The notes beneath the pieces were generated by a model, which was not told the origin of the DNA, ran no database searches, and saw nothing but the letters and a program-made list of their open reading frames with translations. From positions 186,001-250,000 of the forward strand of contig NZ_CP028475.1 in assembly GCF_003047105.1 (NCBI RefSeq): a stretch of DNA of 64,000 bases. Reading direction: 5' to 3'. Made by a program: the position numbers and the translations under genes. This DNA is from Celeribacter baekdonensis (lineage in GTDB: Bacteria > Pseudomonadota > Alphaproteobacteria > Rhodobacterales > Rhodobacteraceae). This document shows, one piece after another, positions 55,601-63,094 of the stretch; the stretch's first letter is position 1, and each line of letters opens with the position of its first letter.

Positions 55601-55632
55601 CTGGTCGTAGAAAATCCGCCACTTTGGTCGGA
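55601..55632. promoter_or_regulatory. Two candidate operator half-sites before the Sel1-repeat gene
   Basis: GGTCGTAG (55603-55610) and TTTGGTCGG (55624-55631... reverse CCGACCAAA) match the island element in reverse orientation, 23 bases apart, 50-80 bases upstream of 55681. They suggest that the Sel1 gene has its own regulated promoter. Confidence 0.5.
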
Positions 55633-55680
55633 TGTGATATGATCGCGTGCTCTGGCAGCATGGGCGTGGGAGGATGCAAC

Positions 55681-56262
55681 ATGAGATCTGCAATTTTAGC
55701 GATGGCGCTTGTCGCAGCGACACCCGTTTGGGCCGAAGATTTGGCTGAAGATTTCGCCATGGAACTTGGCCCTGACACCGAGGTGACAGAGCAAGGCACA
55801 CTCAATCCGCATGAGATGTCGATGGCGCAGGTGATGGAAAGCATTCGCAACGGCGACACCGGGATGGTGATCTGTTCTCAGGGCTATTTGGTGACCAAAT
55901 CGGGCCGTCACGAGATGGCGCGCGAGCTGTTTGAGCAGTGTGCCGAGAGCGGCTGGACCGGGGCGATGACATGGATGAGCCAACTCGATGATCGCGGTTT
56001 GGGCGGGCCACAGGATTTGGAGGCCGCAGCAGAGTGGAACCGCAAGGCAGCAGAGGCGGGTGATCCGGTTGGCAAATTCAACCATGGGCTGGATTTGATG
56101 CGTGGCTGGGGTGTGGCGCGCGACGAGGCGGCAGGGCGCGCAATGGTCGATGAGGCGGCGCGGGACGGTTTGGATGTGGCGCAGCGGCTGCAAAGTGCGG
56201 AGTATGATTTGGATGAGGTGACGCCGGATGCGGATGAATGGCGCTATTTGAACCTGTTCTAA
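55681..56262 (+). CDS. Exported Sel1-repeat protein
   Basis: 193 residues. GGGAGGA precedes the ATG at 55681. Signal peptide MRSAILAMALVAATPVWAED, then Sel1/TPR-like helical repeats (ARELFEQCAESGWTGAMTWM, DLEAAAEWNRKAAEAGDPVG, GRAMVDEAARDGLDVAQRL) each with the small-residue pattern of SLRs. Probably a periplasmic scaffold. Its promoter region and the one after it both carry CGACC-type elements, which places it in the quinoprotein regulon. Confidence 0.82.
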   Translation: MRSAILAMALVAATPVWAEDLAEDFAMELGPDTEVTEQGTLNPHEMSMAQVMESIRNGDTGMVICSQGYLVTKSGRHEMARELFEQCAESGWTGAMTWMSQLDDRGLGGPQDLEAAAEWNRKAAEAGDPVGKFNHGLDLMRGWGVARDEAAGRAMVDEAARDGLDVAQRLQSAEYDLDEVTPDADEWRYLNLF

Positions 56263-56270
56263 GGCGCACT

Positions 56271-56308
56271 CTACGACCAAGGTCGTAGCCGGGGTGCGAC
56301 CAATGTCG
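56271..56308. promoter_or_regulatory. Palindromic candidate operator plus second element before the cytochrome c gene
   Basis: CTACGACC-AA-GGTCGTAG (56271-56288) is the most symmetrical copy of the island element: 8-bp arms and a 2-base centre. A second copy CGACC-AA-TGTCG lies at 56297-56308, 26 bases further. A perfect FNR box follows at 56319. Confidence 0.7.
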
Positions 56309-56318
56309 GGGGGCTTTG

Positions 56319-56332
56319 TTGATGTGCATCAA
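56319..56332. promoter_or_regulatory. Perfect FNR/FnrL box upstream of the cytochrome c gene
   Basis: TTGAT-GTGC-ATCAA matches the FNR consensus TTGAT-N4-ATCAA at every fixed position. It is 57 bases before the ATG at 56389 and 11 bases after the second CGACC-type element. Oxygen-dependent control by an FnrL-type regulator is expected. Confidence 0.75.
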
Positions 56333-56388
56333 CATCTTGGGCGGCAGAACGGGCGATCTTAGTGGCGAACATGCCATAGGAGACCGCC

Positions 56389-56799
56389 ATGAAAGCCATT
56401 CGATTTTCCCCCAGATTTGCCATTGCTCTGATCCCCGCAGTCTTTGCCACAACGCTGGGCGCATCTGCCGTTGCAGGCGAATATGACGCGATCAAAACCG
56501 CCGCTGGGGCAGAGTTTTTTGACAAGGAATGTCACCGCTGTCACTCGGTCGATGCAGACCGCGCCAGCTACGGTCCGTTGTTGACCGGGGTGATTGGTCG
56601 CAAAGCCGGTAGCTTTGAGGGCTACCCCTATTCTGAGGCCCTGAAAAGCGCCAATTTCACTTGGACCGCAGGTGCGATCCGGGCATGGATGGAAGACAAT
56701 GACGGTTTGGTGCCGGGCACGAAAATGCGCCATGTCGGCGTCGATGATGCCACAGTTCAGGATTTTATCGTCACCTATCTGGCGTCGATTTCCGAATAA
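56389..56799 (+). CDS. Periplasmic class I cytochrome c
   Basis: 136 residues. Signal peptide (RFSPRFAIALIPAVFATTLG), single heme site ECHRCHSVDAD and Met ligand in GTKMRHVG, in the manner of cytochrome c2/c550. A likely second electron carrier for the alcohol dehydrogenase or a link to the oxidase. Upstream lie the palindromic operator candidate and an FNR box, so it is probably under double control. Confidence 0.9.
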   Translation: MKAIRFSPRFAIALIPAVFATTLGASAVAGEYDAIKTAAGAEFFDKECHRCHSVDADRASYGPLLTGVIGRKAGSFEGYPYSEALKSANFTWTAGAIRAWMEDNDGLVPGTKMRHVGVDDATVQDFIVTYLASISE

Positions 56800-56825
56800 T
56801 TCGCGTTGTTTAATCGTGCTTTGAT

Positions 56826-57509
56826 TTAAGAGGGGTCGGCGGTCTGCACCTGTGCGGGCCGCCCAAAAAGGGTCAACACCCGATCACACAGTCGTGCCGC
56901 CTCTTTCGGGTCGTGGGTGACCACAATTGTGGTGGTGACATGATGTGCGCGCAGGGTCTCAAACAGGCGCATCATCTCATCGGCGAGCCTCGGGTCCAGC
57001 GACACAAAAGCCTCATCCATAAGCAACAAATCGGGCGCCGCGGCAAAGGCGCGGGCCAAGGCCAAGCGACGCTGTTGGCCCAAGGAGAGCTGACCGGGAA
57101 ACAGATCGGCATGATCTGAAAGCCCCACCTGCGCCAACCATTGCCGCGCTTTTGGCGCGTCGATGCGGGTGGTCAGGGTGAGGTTGTCCAAGGCGCTGCG
57201 CCATGGCAACAGGGTCGGCTCCTGGAACACGGTGCTGATGCGCTCTGGGCGCTCGCAACTGCCGTCATAGTCGGAATGCAGCCCGCAAATCACCCGCAGC
57301 AGCGTCGATTTGCCGACGCCGGAGGGGCCAACGAGGGCAAGGGAGGCACCGGGCGCGATCGAAAACGAAATCGGCCCGAGAATCTGTTGACCCCCGGCAT
57401 GGGCCGAGCGCAGATCCACATGGACCCCTCCATGCACACCCCCGCTCGGGCTTGCCTGTGGGCGCGCGGGAGCGGGAGCATTGGGTCGGATGATCGGCAT
57501 AAGCTTCAT
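56826..57509 (-). CDS. ABC transporter ATPase, NitT/TauT (SsuB) type
   Basis: 227 residues. Walker A GPSGVGKSTLLRVICG, Q-loop VFQEPTLLPW, signature LSLGQQRRLALARAF, Walker B LLLMDEAFVSLD, H-loop VVTHDPKEAARL. Its start overlaps the binding-protein stop (ATGA). The matching permease is 10 kb away at 45760, across the island. Substrate unknown. Confidence 0.9.
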   Translation of the reverse strand: MKLMPIIRPNAPAPARPQASPSGGVHGGVHVDLRSAHAGGQQILGPISFSIAPGASLALVGPSGVGKSTLLRVICGLHSDYDGSCERPERISTVFQEPTLLPWRSALDNLTLTTRIDAPKARQWLAQVGLSDHADLFPGQLSLGQQRRLALARAFAAAPDLLLMDEAFVSLDPRLADEMMRLFETLRAHHVTTTIVVTHDPKEAARLCDRVLTLFGRPAQVQTADPS

Positions 57510-58495
57510 GTGCCGGGATGGTAGAATGTGCCTTCTGGCAGCGTCGTGGCTTGGCCCACCAAATCCGTGCCGCCAAGTTGCGCCATCAGATCGAGCATCT
57601 TGGCCGCATCTGCGTCAGACACCGGACCCTTTGGTGGAATGCCGTCGATCCATCCGGCTTTGAGGGCCGAAAATTGCGCATCGGTTTTGACATTCATTCT
57701 TGGGCGCAGGCGATCCCAGGCGGCGTCATCCGTGGCCAAAAGCTCTTTGGCCTGACGTGAGGCGGCGGCCAGTCCGGCGACCAATTCGGGGTGGTTTTTC
57801 AACACTTCACCGCGCACAACATAGCCCAAAAGCGGTGTGTCAGGATTTAGACCAAGCGCCACGGCGGCCTCGGAGGTGGAGGCCAAGAGCCGCATCCCGG
57901 CGGCGTCCATTTTGGCACCGAAATGCCAAAAATTAATCGCGCCGTCCAACTCGCCGGATAGGGCGGATTTAAAGATCAGCGGCGGTGCGCCGTAGACCTG
58001 TTCGGTGTTGGCCGCCAGATCAAGCCCCTCAGTCTGGGCTGCAAAGGCGCGCAGGATCAGCCAACTTTTGTCATTCGGCCCGCCAGCGATGCCAATTTTG
58101 CCGCCTTTGAGATCGGCAATGGTTTGGGCCGGGCTGTCTTTGGGCACATAAAGACCACCCACGGCTTTGGAATAGGGGATGAAAACGTAATCCTTGCCTT
58201 CGGCGCGTTGGGCCGCAACCCAGAGCCAATCGGCAACGATCATATCCACTTCGCCCGCTGCCAATGCGACACGTGAGGCGGGGGAGCCGGCGACATCAAG
58301 CGCCTCAAGGGCAAAGCCCTGAGCGGTATCGAAGCCGTTATGTTGGATGGTGTCCACCTCCCAAGCGACGGTGCCGGACATTTGCAGCGCGGCTTTGAGT
58401 TTTGGCAGGTCTTCGGCTTTGGAAGCGCCCGAAAAAGCGGCGGTTAAAGCCGCAGCGGTGGCAAGGGCTGCGAGGCCTTTGGTGAATTTGGTCAT
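57506..58495 (-). CDS. ABC transporter substrate-binding protein, NMT1/SsuA type
   Basis: 329 residues from the ATG at 58495 (GGGAGGA upstream). Signal peptide (MTKFTKGLAALATAAALTAA), NMT1-like fold (AALAAGEVDMIVADWLWVAA, GGKIGIAGGPNDKSWLILRA, GAINFWHFGAKMDAAGMRLL). It is divergent from the alcohol dehydrogenase gene and shares its regulatory region with three CGACC-type elements. So it is probably co-induced; the cargo could be the alcohol, a cofactor precursor or a metal chelate. Confidence 0.9.
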   Translation of the reverse strand: MTKFTKGLAALATAAALTAAFSGASKAEDLPKLKAALQMSGTVAWEVDTIQHNGFDTAQGFALEALDVAGSPASRVALAAGEVDMIVADWLWVAAQRAEGKDYVFIPYSKAVGGLYVPKDSPAQTIADLKGGKIGIAGGPNDKSWLILRAFAAQTEGLDLAANTEQVYGAPPLIFKSALSGELDGAINFWHFGAKMDAAGMRLLASTSEAAVALGLNPDTPLLGYVVRGEVLKNHPELVAGLAAASRQAKELLATDDAAWDRLRPRMNVKTDAQFSALKAGWIDGIPPKGPVSDADAAKMLDLMAQLGGTDLVGQATTLPEGTFYHPGT

Positions 58496-58544
58496 GGTTG
58501 ATCCTCCCTCATGGCAGAGTAGGAGCGGGCAGGCGTGGCACAAA

Positions 58545-58599
58545 TACGACCAAAGGATGGGAAATGGCCCCTAGGTCGCATGGCCCCTACGACCAATGG
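58545..58599. promoter_or_regulatory. Three candidate operators between the ABC binding-protein gene and the alcohol dehydrogenase gene
   Basis: TACGACC-AA-AGG (58545-58556), GGTCGCA (58574-58580, reverse) and CTACGACC-AA-TGG (58587-58599) lie 100-156 bases before the dehydrogenase start and 50-104 before the binding-protein start. This is the densest cluster of the island element. Confidence 0.7.
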
Positions 58600-58700
58600 C
58601 CAATTTCGGAGGGGGCCTCGCTTTGGCGATCATTGGTCAGGCTTTATCTGCGCGGGTCCAAGAGGGAGCGCGCGTCTGGTCATCCATGGGAGGAAAACAC

Positions 58701-60467
58701 ATGAACAGGTTTCTATCTGCTGCATCTGCGGCTGTTCTGGCGTTCGGTCTTGCGGGGGGCGCCTTGGCGGGCGTCACCGAAGAGGACCTGCTGAACGACG
58801 CAAACACACCGGGCGATATTTTGACCAACGGCATGGGGCGCGATCTGCAACGCTATTCGCCGCTTGAAACGCTCAACAAAGAGAACGTGAAAAACCTTGT
58901 TCCGGCATGGGCCTTTAGCCTTGGTGGCGAAAAGCAGCGCGGGCAAGAGACCCAGCCTTTGGTGCATGACGGCATCATGTATGTGACGGGGTCCTATTCG
59001 CGCCTTTATGCGATCGACATGACCAACGGCAAAGAGATCTGGCAATATGACGCCCGTCTGCCCGAAGGCATTTTGCCCTGCTGTGACGTGATCAACCGTG
59101 GCGGCGCGATCTATGGCGACAACATCTATTTCGGCACGTTGGACGCACGCATCGTGGCGTTGGATTTGAAAACCGGCGATGTGAAATGGAACAAAAAGAT
59201 CGCCAACTACAAAGAAGGCTATTCCTACACAGCCGCGCCTTTGATCGTGAACGGTCTGGTCATCACTGGTAACTCCGGCGGTGAATTTGGCATCGTCGGC
59301 GAAGTGCAGGCACGCGACGCGGAAACCGGTGAAATGGTTTGGACACGTCCGGTGATCGAAGGTCACATGGGCACGCTCAATGGCGAAGACTCGACCATGA
59401 CCGGGACACTGAACGCAACCTGGCCGGGCGATATGTGGAAAACCGGCGGCGGGGCAACTTGGCTCGGTGGCTCCTATGACGCCGACACCAACACGTTGGT
59501 CTTTGGGACGGGCAACCCGGCACCGTGGAACTCGCATCTGCGCAACGCGGGCACACCTGTTGAGGGCAACACGGGCGATAACCTTTACGCCGCATCGCGT
59601 TTGGGCATTGATCCGGCCACCGGCGAAATCAAATGGCACTTTCAAACCACGCCGCGCGAAGGCTGGGACTTTGACGGGGTGAACGAGGTTGTGGCCTTTG
59701 TCGACAAAGACGGCAACAAACGCTTCGCCACCGCCGACCGCAACGGTTTCTTCTACGTGTTGAACCGCGAAGACGGCGCTTTTGTGAACGCAACCCCGTT
59801 TGTCTCTGACATCACCTGGGCCAAAGGGATTGATGAAACCGGTCGTCCGATCTACGTCGAAGAGGCCCGTCCGGGCAACCCGCTTGAGGCGGAAAAAGGC
59901 GAGATGGTGTTCTCGGTTCCGTCCTTCTTGGGGGGCAAAAACTGGATGCCGATGGCACACAGCCAAAAGACCGGCATGTTCTATGTGCCGTCGAACGAGT
60001 GGGGCATGGACATCTGGAACGAGCCGATTTCCTACAAAAAAGGCGCGGCTTACCTTGGCGCGGGTTTCACCATCAAACCGATCTTTGAAAGCCACATCGG
60101 GTCTTTGAAAGCGATTCAGCCGGAAACCGGCGAGATCAAATGGGACTTCCAAAACGAAGCGCCGCTTTGGGGTGGTGTGATGACGACGGCTGGCGGCCTC
60201 GTGTTCTTCGGCACGCCTGAAGGGGAATTCATCGCGCTTGACGATGAGACCGGTGAGAAACTCTGGTCGTTCCAAACCGGCTCCGGCATCGTTGGTCAGC
60301 CTGTGACCTTTGAAATGGACGGCGAACAGTATGTCACCGTTGTGTCCGGCTGGGGTGGTGCGGTTCCGCTCTGGGGTGGTGAAGTGGCCAAAAAGGTCAA
60401 CTATCTGAACCAAGGTGGCACGGTCTGGACCTTTAAATTGCCGAAACAACTGGCCATGGCGAACTGA
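58701..60467 (+). CDS. PQQ-dependent alcohol dehydrogenase with lanthanide-type Asp-x-Asp site (PedH/ExaF-like)
   Basis: 588 residues from the ATG at 58701 (GGGAGG upstream). Signal peptide [20 protein letters not shown], then an eight-blade quinoprotein propeller. Visible active-site parts: the vicinal cysteines Cys127-Cys128 ([11 protein letters not shown]), [12 protein letters not shown] with the metal-binding Asn, and catalytic Asp323 in GWDFDGVNE. Asp325, two residues later, is the extra ligand seen in lanthanide enzymes (XoxF, PedH); calcium ExaA has Ser and MxaF Ala there. [14 protein letters not shown] places it nearer ethanol-type than methanol-type enzymes. It oxidises alcohols in the periplasm, passing electrons to cytochrome c. 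PQQ synthesis genes are not in the window. Confidence 0.93.
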   Translation: MNRFLSAASAAVLAFGLAGGALAGVTEEDLLNDANTPGDILTNGMGRDLQRYSPLETLNKENVKNLVPAWAFSLGGEKQRGQETQPLVHDGIMYVTGSYSRLYAIDMTNGKEIWQYDARLPEGILPCCDVINRGGAIYGDNIYFGTLDARIVALDLKTGDVKWNKKIANYKEGYSYTAAPLIVNGLVITGNSGGEFGIVGEVQARDAETGEMVWTRPVIEGHMGTLNGEDSTMTGTLNATWPGDMWKTGGGATWLGGSYDADTNTLVFGTGNPAPWNSHLRNAGTPVEGNTGDNLYAASRLGIDPATGEIKWHFQTTPREGWDFDGVNEVVAFVDKDGNKRFATADRNGFFYVLNREDGAFVNATPFVSDITWAKGIDETGRPIYVEEARPGNPLEAEKGEMVFSVPSFLGGKNWMPMAHSQKTGMFYVPSNEWGMDIWNEPISYKKGAAYLGAGFTIKPIFESHIGSLKAIQPETGEIKWDFQNEAPLWGGVMTTAGGLVFFGTPEGEFIALDDETGEKLWSFQTGSGIVGQPVTFEMDGEQYVTVVSGWGGAVPLWGGEVAKKVNYLNQGGTVWTFKLPKQLAMAN

Positions 60468-60503
60468 TCTCAGTCTCTTAAATCGGTGCTGAGGCACCTC
60501 TGG

Positions 60504-60541
60504 CCCCGCTGCGGTTCTGTGCCGTGGCGGGGTTTTCTTTT
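60504..60541 (+). terminator. Rho-independent terminator after the alcohol dehydrogenase gene
   Basis: CCCCGC at 60504-60509 pairs with GCGGGG at 60527-60532, with extra CGG/CCG pairs inside, followed by TTTTCTTTT. Confidence 0.85.
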
Positions 60542-60771
60542 GCGCTTATGTGCGGCGCTTATCAGAGGTCTCGCGGCAAGGTTTTGATCCGCGGCTGATG
60601 GGCCAAAATGTCGGTTGAGGCAAGAGCGTATGTCCGCATGTTTGACGTGCCAGAGGTTGCGCGAAAGGCGTCATAGCCAAGGCCGAGCGCGACAGGTTTG
60701 GACCCTGCGGGGACACCAGATCGCGCCACGAAGAGACGCGAGGTGCAGCATGATACATCTGAGGGGATAAG
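60542..60771 (-). other. Gap between terminator and tRNA-Glu, with a possible gene remnant
   Basis: No start-to-stop gene is evident. On the minus strand one frame without an ATG reads about 60 plausible residues, including SGVPAGSKPVALGLGYDAFR and YALASTDILAHQPRIKTLPR, ending at a stop near 60560. It begins right at the 3' end of the tRNA. It could be the rest of a displaced gene or chance. Confidence 0.25.
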
Positions 60772-60846
60772 TGGCAGTCCATAGGGGAATCGAACCCCTC
60801 TTTCCAGGTTGAAAACCTGGCGTCCTAACCGATAGACGAATGGACC
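60772..60846 (-). tRNA. tRNA-Glu (anticodon TTC)
   Basis: 75 bases with encoded CCA. The anticodon stem CCAGG/CCTGG encloses the loop TTTTCAA, giving anticodon TTC. The T-arm is AGGGG-TTCGATT-CCCCT, and the acceptor is GGTCCAT paired with ATGGACT (first pair G-U), with U8 in place. The fold is complete. It is monocistronic. Confidence 0.96.
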
Positions 60847-61098
60847 GCGCTTTTGGTAGGCGGCTAATTAGACGGCATGACGCCGAAGCGCAAGAGGGTT
60901 TCGAGACAATTTTGCGATTTTCTTTTGCGGAGGACGACCGGCCAGACAGAACGGCAGTCACAGGCGATTTGGGGCGCTGTCTGGCGGACTTTGGCTGAGT
61001 GGAATGGGGGTTGACTGAAATCAGTGTTCTGAGGCGTGGAACAGGTCAGAATGATCTCAAGCTGCGGGCAATGCCGCCTTGAGTGAGTGGAGGATGTG

Positions 61099-62970
61099 AT
61101 GGCACACCAGATCAAAACGACGCCCCCCAAAGTCAATGCCCCTCGGAAACCTGCGGCCAAAATGGCTTTGGTGAAACCGGGTGAGGCGCGTGACAAGGGG
61201 GCTGCGACCCCAAGGTCTTTGGGGACGCCCGAGCGCGACACGGATCAGGATTTCAACGTCTATAACGTGATGGACAAGGCGGCCAATGCCGCGTTGGCGC
61301 GGGTGACTATGGGCATTGCCCCCTCGGCTCTGGCTGCGGCTTGGGCGGATTGGCTGACCCATCTGGCAACCGCCCCCGGCAAACAATTGGAACTGATCGA
61401 GAAGGCCGGGAAAAAGGCCTCTCGCCAGATGCAATATGCCGGGCGATGCCTGTCGGGGGCTGACGTGCAGCCCTGTATCGAAAGCCTGCCACAGGACCAC
61501 CGGTTTCGCGATCCGTCTTGGCAAGAATGGCCGTATAATATGATGTATCAGTCGTTTTTATTGCAACAACAATGGTGGCACAACGCGATGACCGATGTGC
61601 CGGGCATGACGAAACAGCATGAAAATGTGATGGCGTTTTTGGCGCGTCAGGTGCTTGATATGATGTCGCCATCAAACCTGCCGCTGACCAACCCCGAGGT
61701 TTTGCAGGCGACGCTGGCGCAGGGGGGCATGAACCTTGTGCGTGGGGCGCAAAATTTTGGCGAAGACATCAAGCGCTATGTGACGAAAGAAAAATCACCC
61801 GAGGCCGAGGCGTTTCAACTTGGCCGCGATTTGGCGACCAGCCCGGGTCAGGTGGTCTATCGCAACCGCTTGATCGAGCTGATTCAATATGCGCCGACAA
61901 CGGATCAGGTTCATCCCGAACCGATCCTGATCGTGCCCGCATGGATCATGAAATATTACATTCTCGATCTGTCGCCCGAAAATTCGATGGTCAAATTTCT
62001 GACCGGGCAGGGGTTTAGCGTGTTCATGATTTCTTGGCTCAACCCGGAGGCCGAAGACCGTGATCTGAGCATGGAGGATTACCGTGCGATGGGCATCATG
62101 GAGGCCTTGGACGCGGTTCAGGCGATCACCGGTTCGGATCATGTGCATGGGTTGGGCTATTGTCTTGGCGGTACTTTGCTGGCGATTGCGGCGGCGGCGA
62201 TGGCGCGCGATGGCGACACGCGGTTTGACACGCTGACGTTTTTGGCCGCGCAAACCGATTTCACCGAAGCGGGCGAATTGACCCTGTTTATCAACGACAG
62301 TCAGGTCAATTTTCTCGAAGATATGATGTGGGATCAGGGTTATTTGTCGACCGAACAGATGGGCGGTGCCTTCCGCCTGTTGCGCTCTGCCGATCTGATC
62401 TGGTCGCGCAATGTCCATGATTATCTGATGGGTGAGCGGATGAAGATGTTTGATCTTCTGGCGTGGAATGCCGATGGCACGCGGTTGCCCTATACAATGC
62501 ATGCGCAATACCTGCGCCAGTTGTTTTTGAACAATGATCTGGCCGAAGGGCGCTATGAGGTCGCGGGCAAACCGATTGCGATCTCCGACATTCGTGCGCC
62601 GATTTTTGCGGTCGGCACCGAGGATGACCATGTGGCCCCGTGGAAATCGGTTTATAAATTCCACCGCTTTGCCGACACAGATGTCACCTTTGTTCTGACC
62701 AATGGCGGGCACAACGCCGGAATCGTCACCGAACCCGGCCATCGGGGCCGTCATTTCCGCATGGCGACCACAGCGTTTGATGCGCCGTTCCGCGATGCGG
62801 ATGAGTGGCAAGAGGCGGTGGCCCCGCAGGAGGGATCATGGTGGACAGCGCACGCGCTGTGGTTGAAAGAACGCTCCGGCCCGCTGGGGGATCTGCCAGC
62901 TATGGGGCGTGCAGAGGCGGGCTATGCGCCGCTCTGTGCGGCACCGGGGACCTATGTGCTTCGGGCGTGA
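61099..62970 (+). CDS. phaC: Class I poly(3-hydroxyalkanoate) synthase
   Basis: 623 residues. The ATG at 61099 is preferred over a GTG at 61087 because GGAGG lies just upstream of it. The lipase-like box GYCLGGTL holds the catalytic Cys; EPILIVPAWIMKYYILDLSP, FMISWLNPEAEDRDLSMEDY and the C-terminal DDHVAPWKSVYKF and NGGHNAGIV with the catalytic Asp and His complete the triad. It polymerises 3-hydroxyacyl-CoA into storage granules. phaP, phaZ and phaR are not next to it here. Confidence 0.95.
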   Translation: MAHQIKTTPPKVNAPRKPAAKMALVKPGEARDKGAATPRSLGTPERDTDQDFNVYNVMDKAANAALARVTMGIAPSALAAAWADWLTHLATAPGKQLELIEKAGKKASRQMQYAGRCLSGADVQPCIESLPQDHRFRDPSWQEWPYNMMYQSFLLQQQWWHNAMTDVPGMTKQHENVMAFLARQVLDMMSPSNLPLTNPEVLQATLAQGGMNLVRGAQNFGEDIKRYVTKEKSPEAEAFQLGRDLATSPGQVVYRNRLIELIQYAPTTDQVHPEPILIVPAWIMKYYILDLSPENSMVKFLTGQGFSVFMISWLNPEAEDRDLSMEDYRAMGIMEALDAVQAITGSDHVHGLGYCLGGTLLAIAAAAMARDGDTRFDTLTFLAAQTDFTEAGELTLFINDSQVNFLEDMMWDQGYLSTEQMGGAFRLLRSADLIWSRNVHDYLMGERMKMFDLLAWNADGTRLPYTMHAQYLRQLFLNNDLAEGRYEVAGKPIAISDIRAPIFAVGTEDDHVAPWKSVYKFHRFADTDVTFVLTNGGHNAGIVTEPGHRGRHFRMATTAFDAPFRDADEWQEAVAPQEGSWWTAHALWLKERSGPLGDLPAMGRAEAGYAPLCAAPGTYVLRA

Positions 62971-63015
62971 GGGGCCTGTGGTTCAAGTGTGATCCAGCAC
63001 GCCCCCAACAAACAG

Positions 63016-63042
63016 CATCGCCGGGACAAAACCCCGGCGATG
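63016..63042. terminator. Hairpin between phaC and the convergent metallophosphatase gene
   Basis: CATCGCCGGG and CCCGGCGATG form a perfect 10-bp stem with a 7-base loop. There is little T-run. It lies between convergent genes. Confidence 0.6.
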
Positions 63043-63094
63043 ACAGTTTGAGTGCCTTAAATGGCGCGTCTGATCGCCCGAACCGGACGTGCGC

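Noticed and set aside
58701-60467. Dehydrogenase as a methanol-type XoxF
   Set aside because: ExaA/PedH-type segments such as [12 protein letters not shown] and [12 protein letters not shown] fit ethanol-type enzymes better, and no XoxG/MxaI-like partner is adjacent. Substrate range still needs testing.
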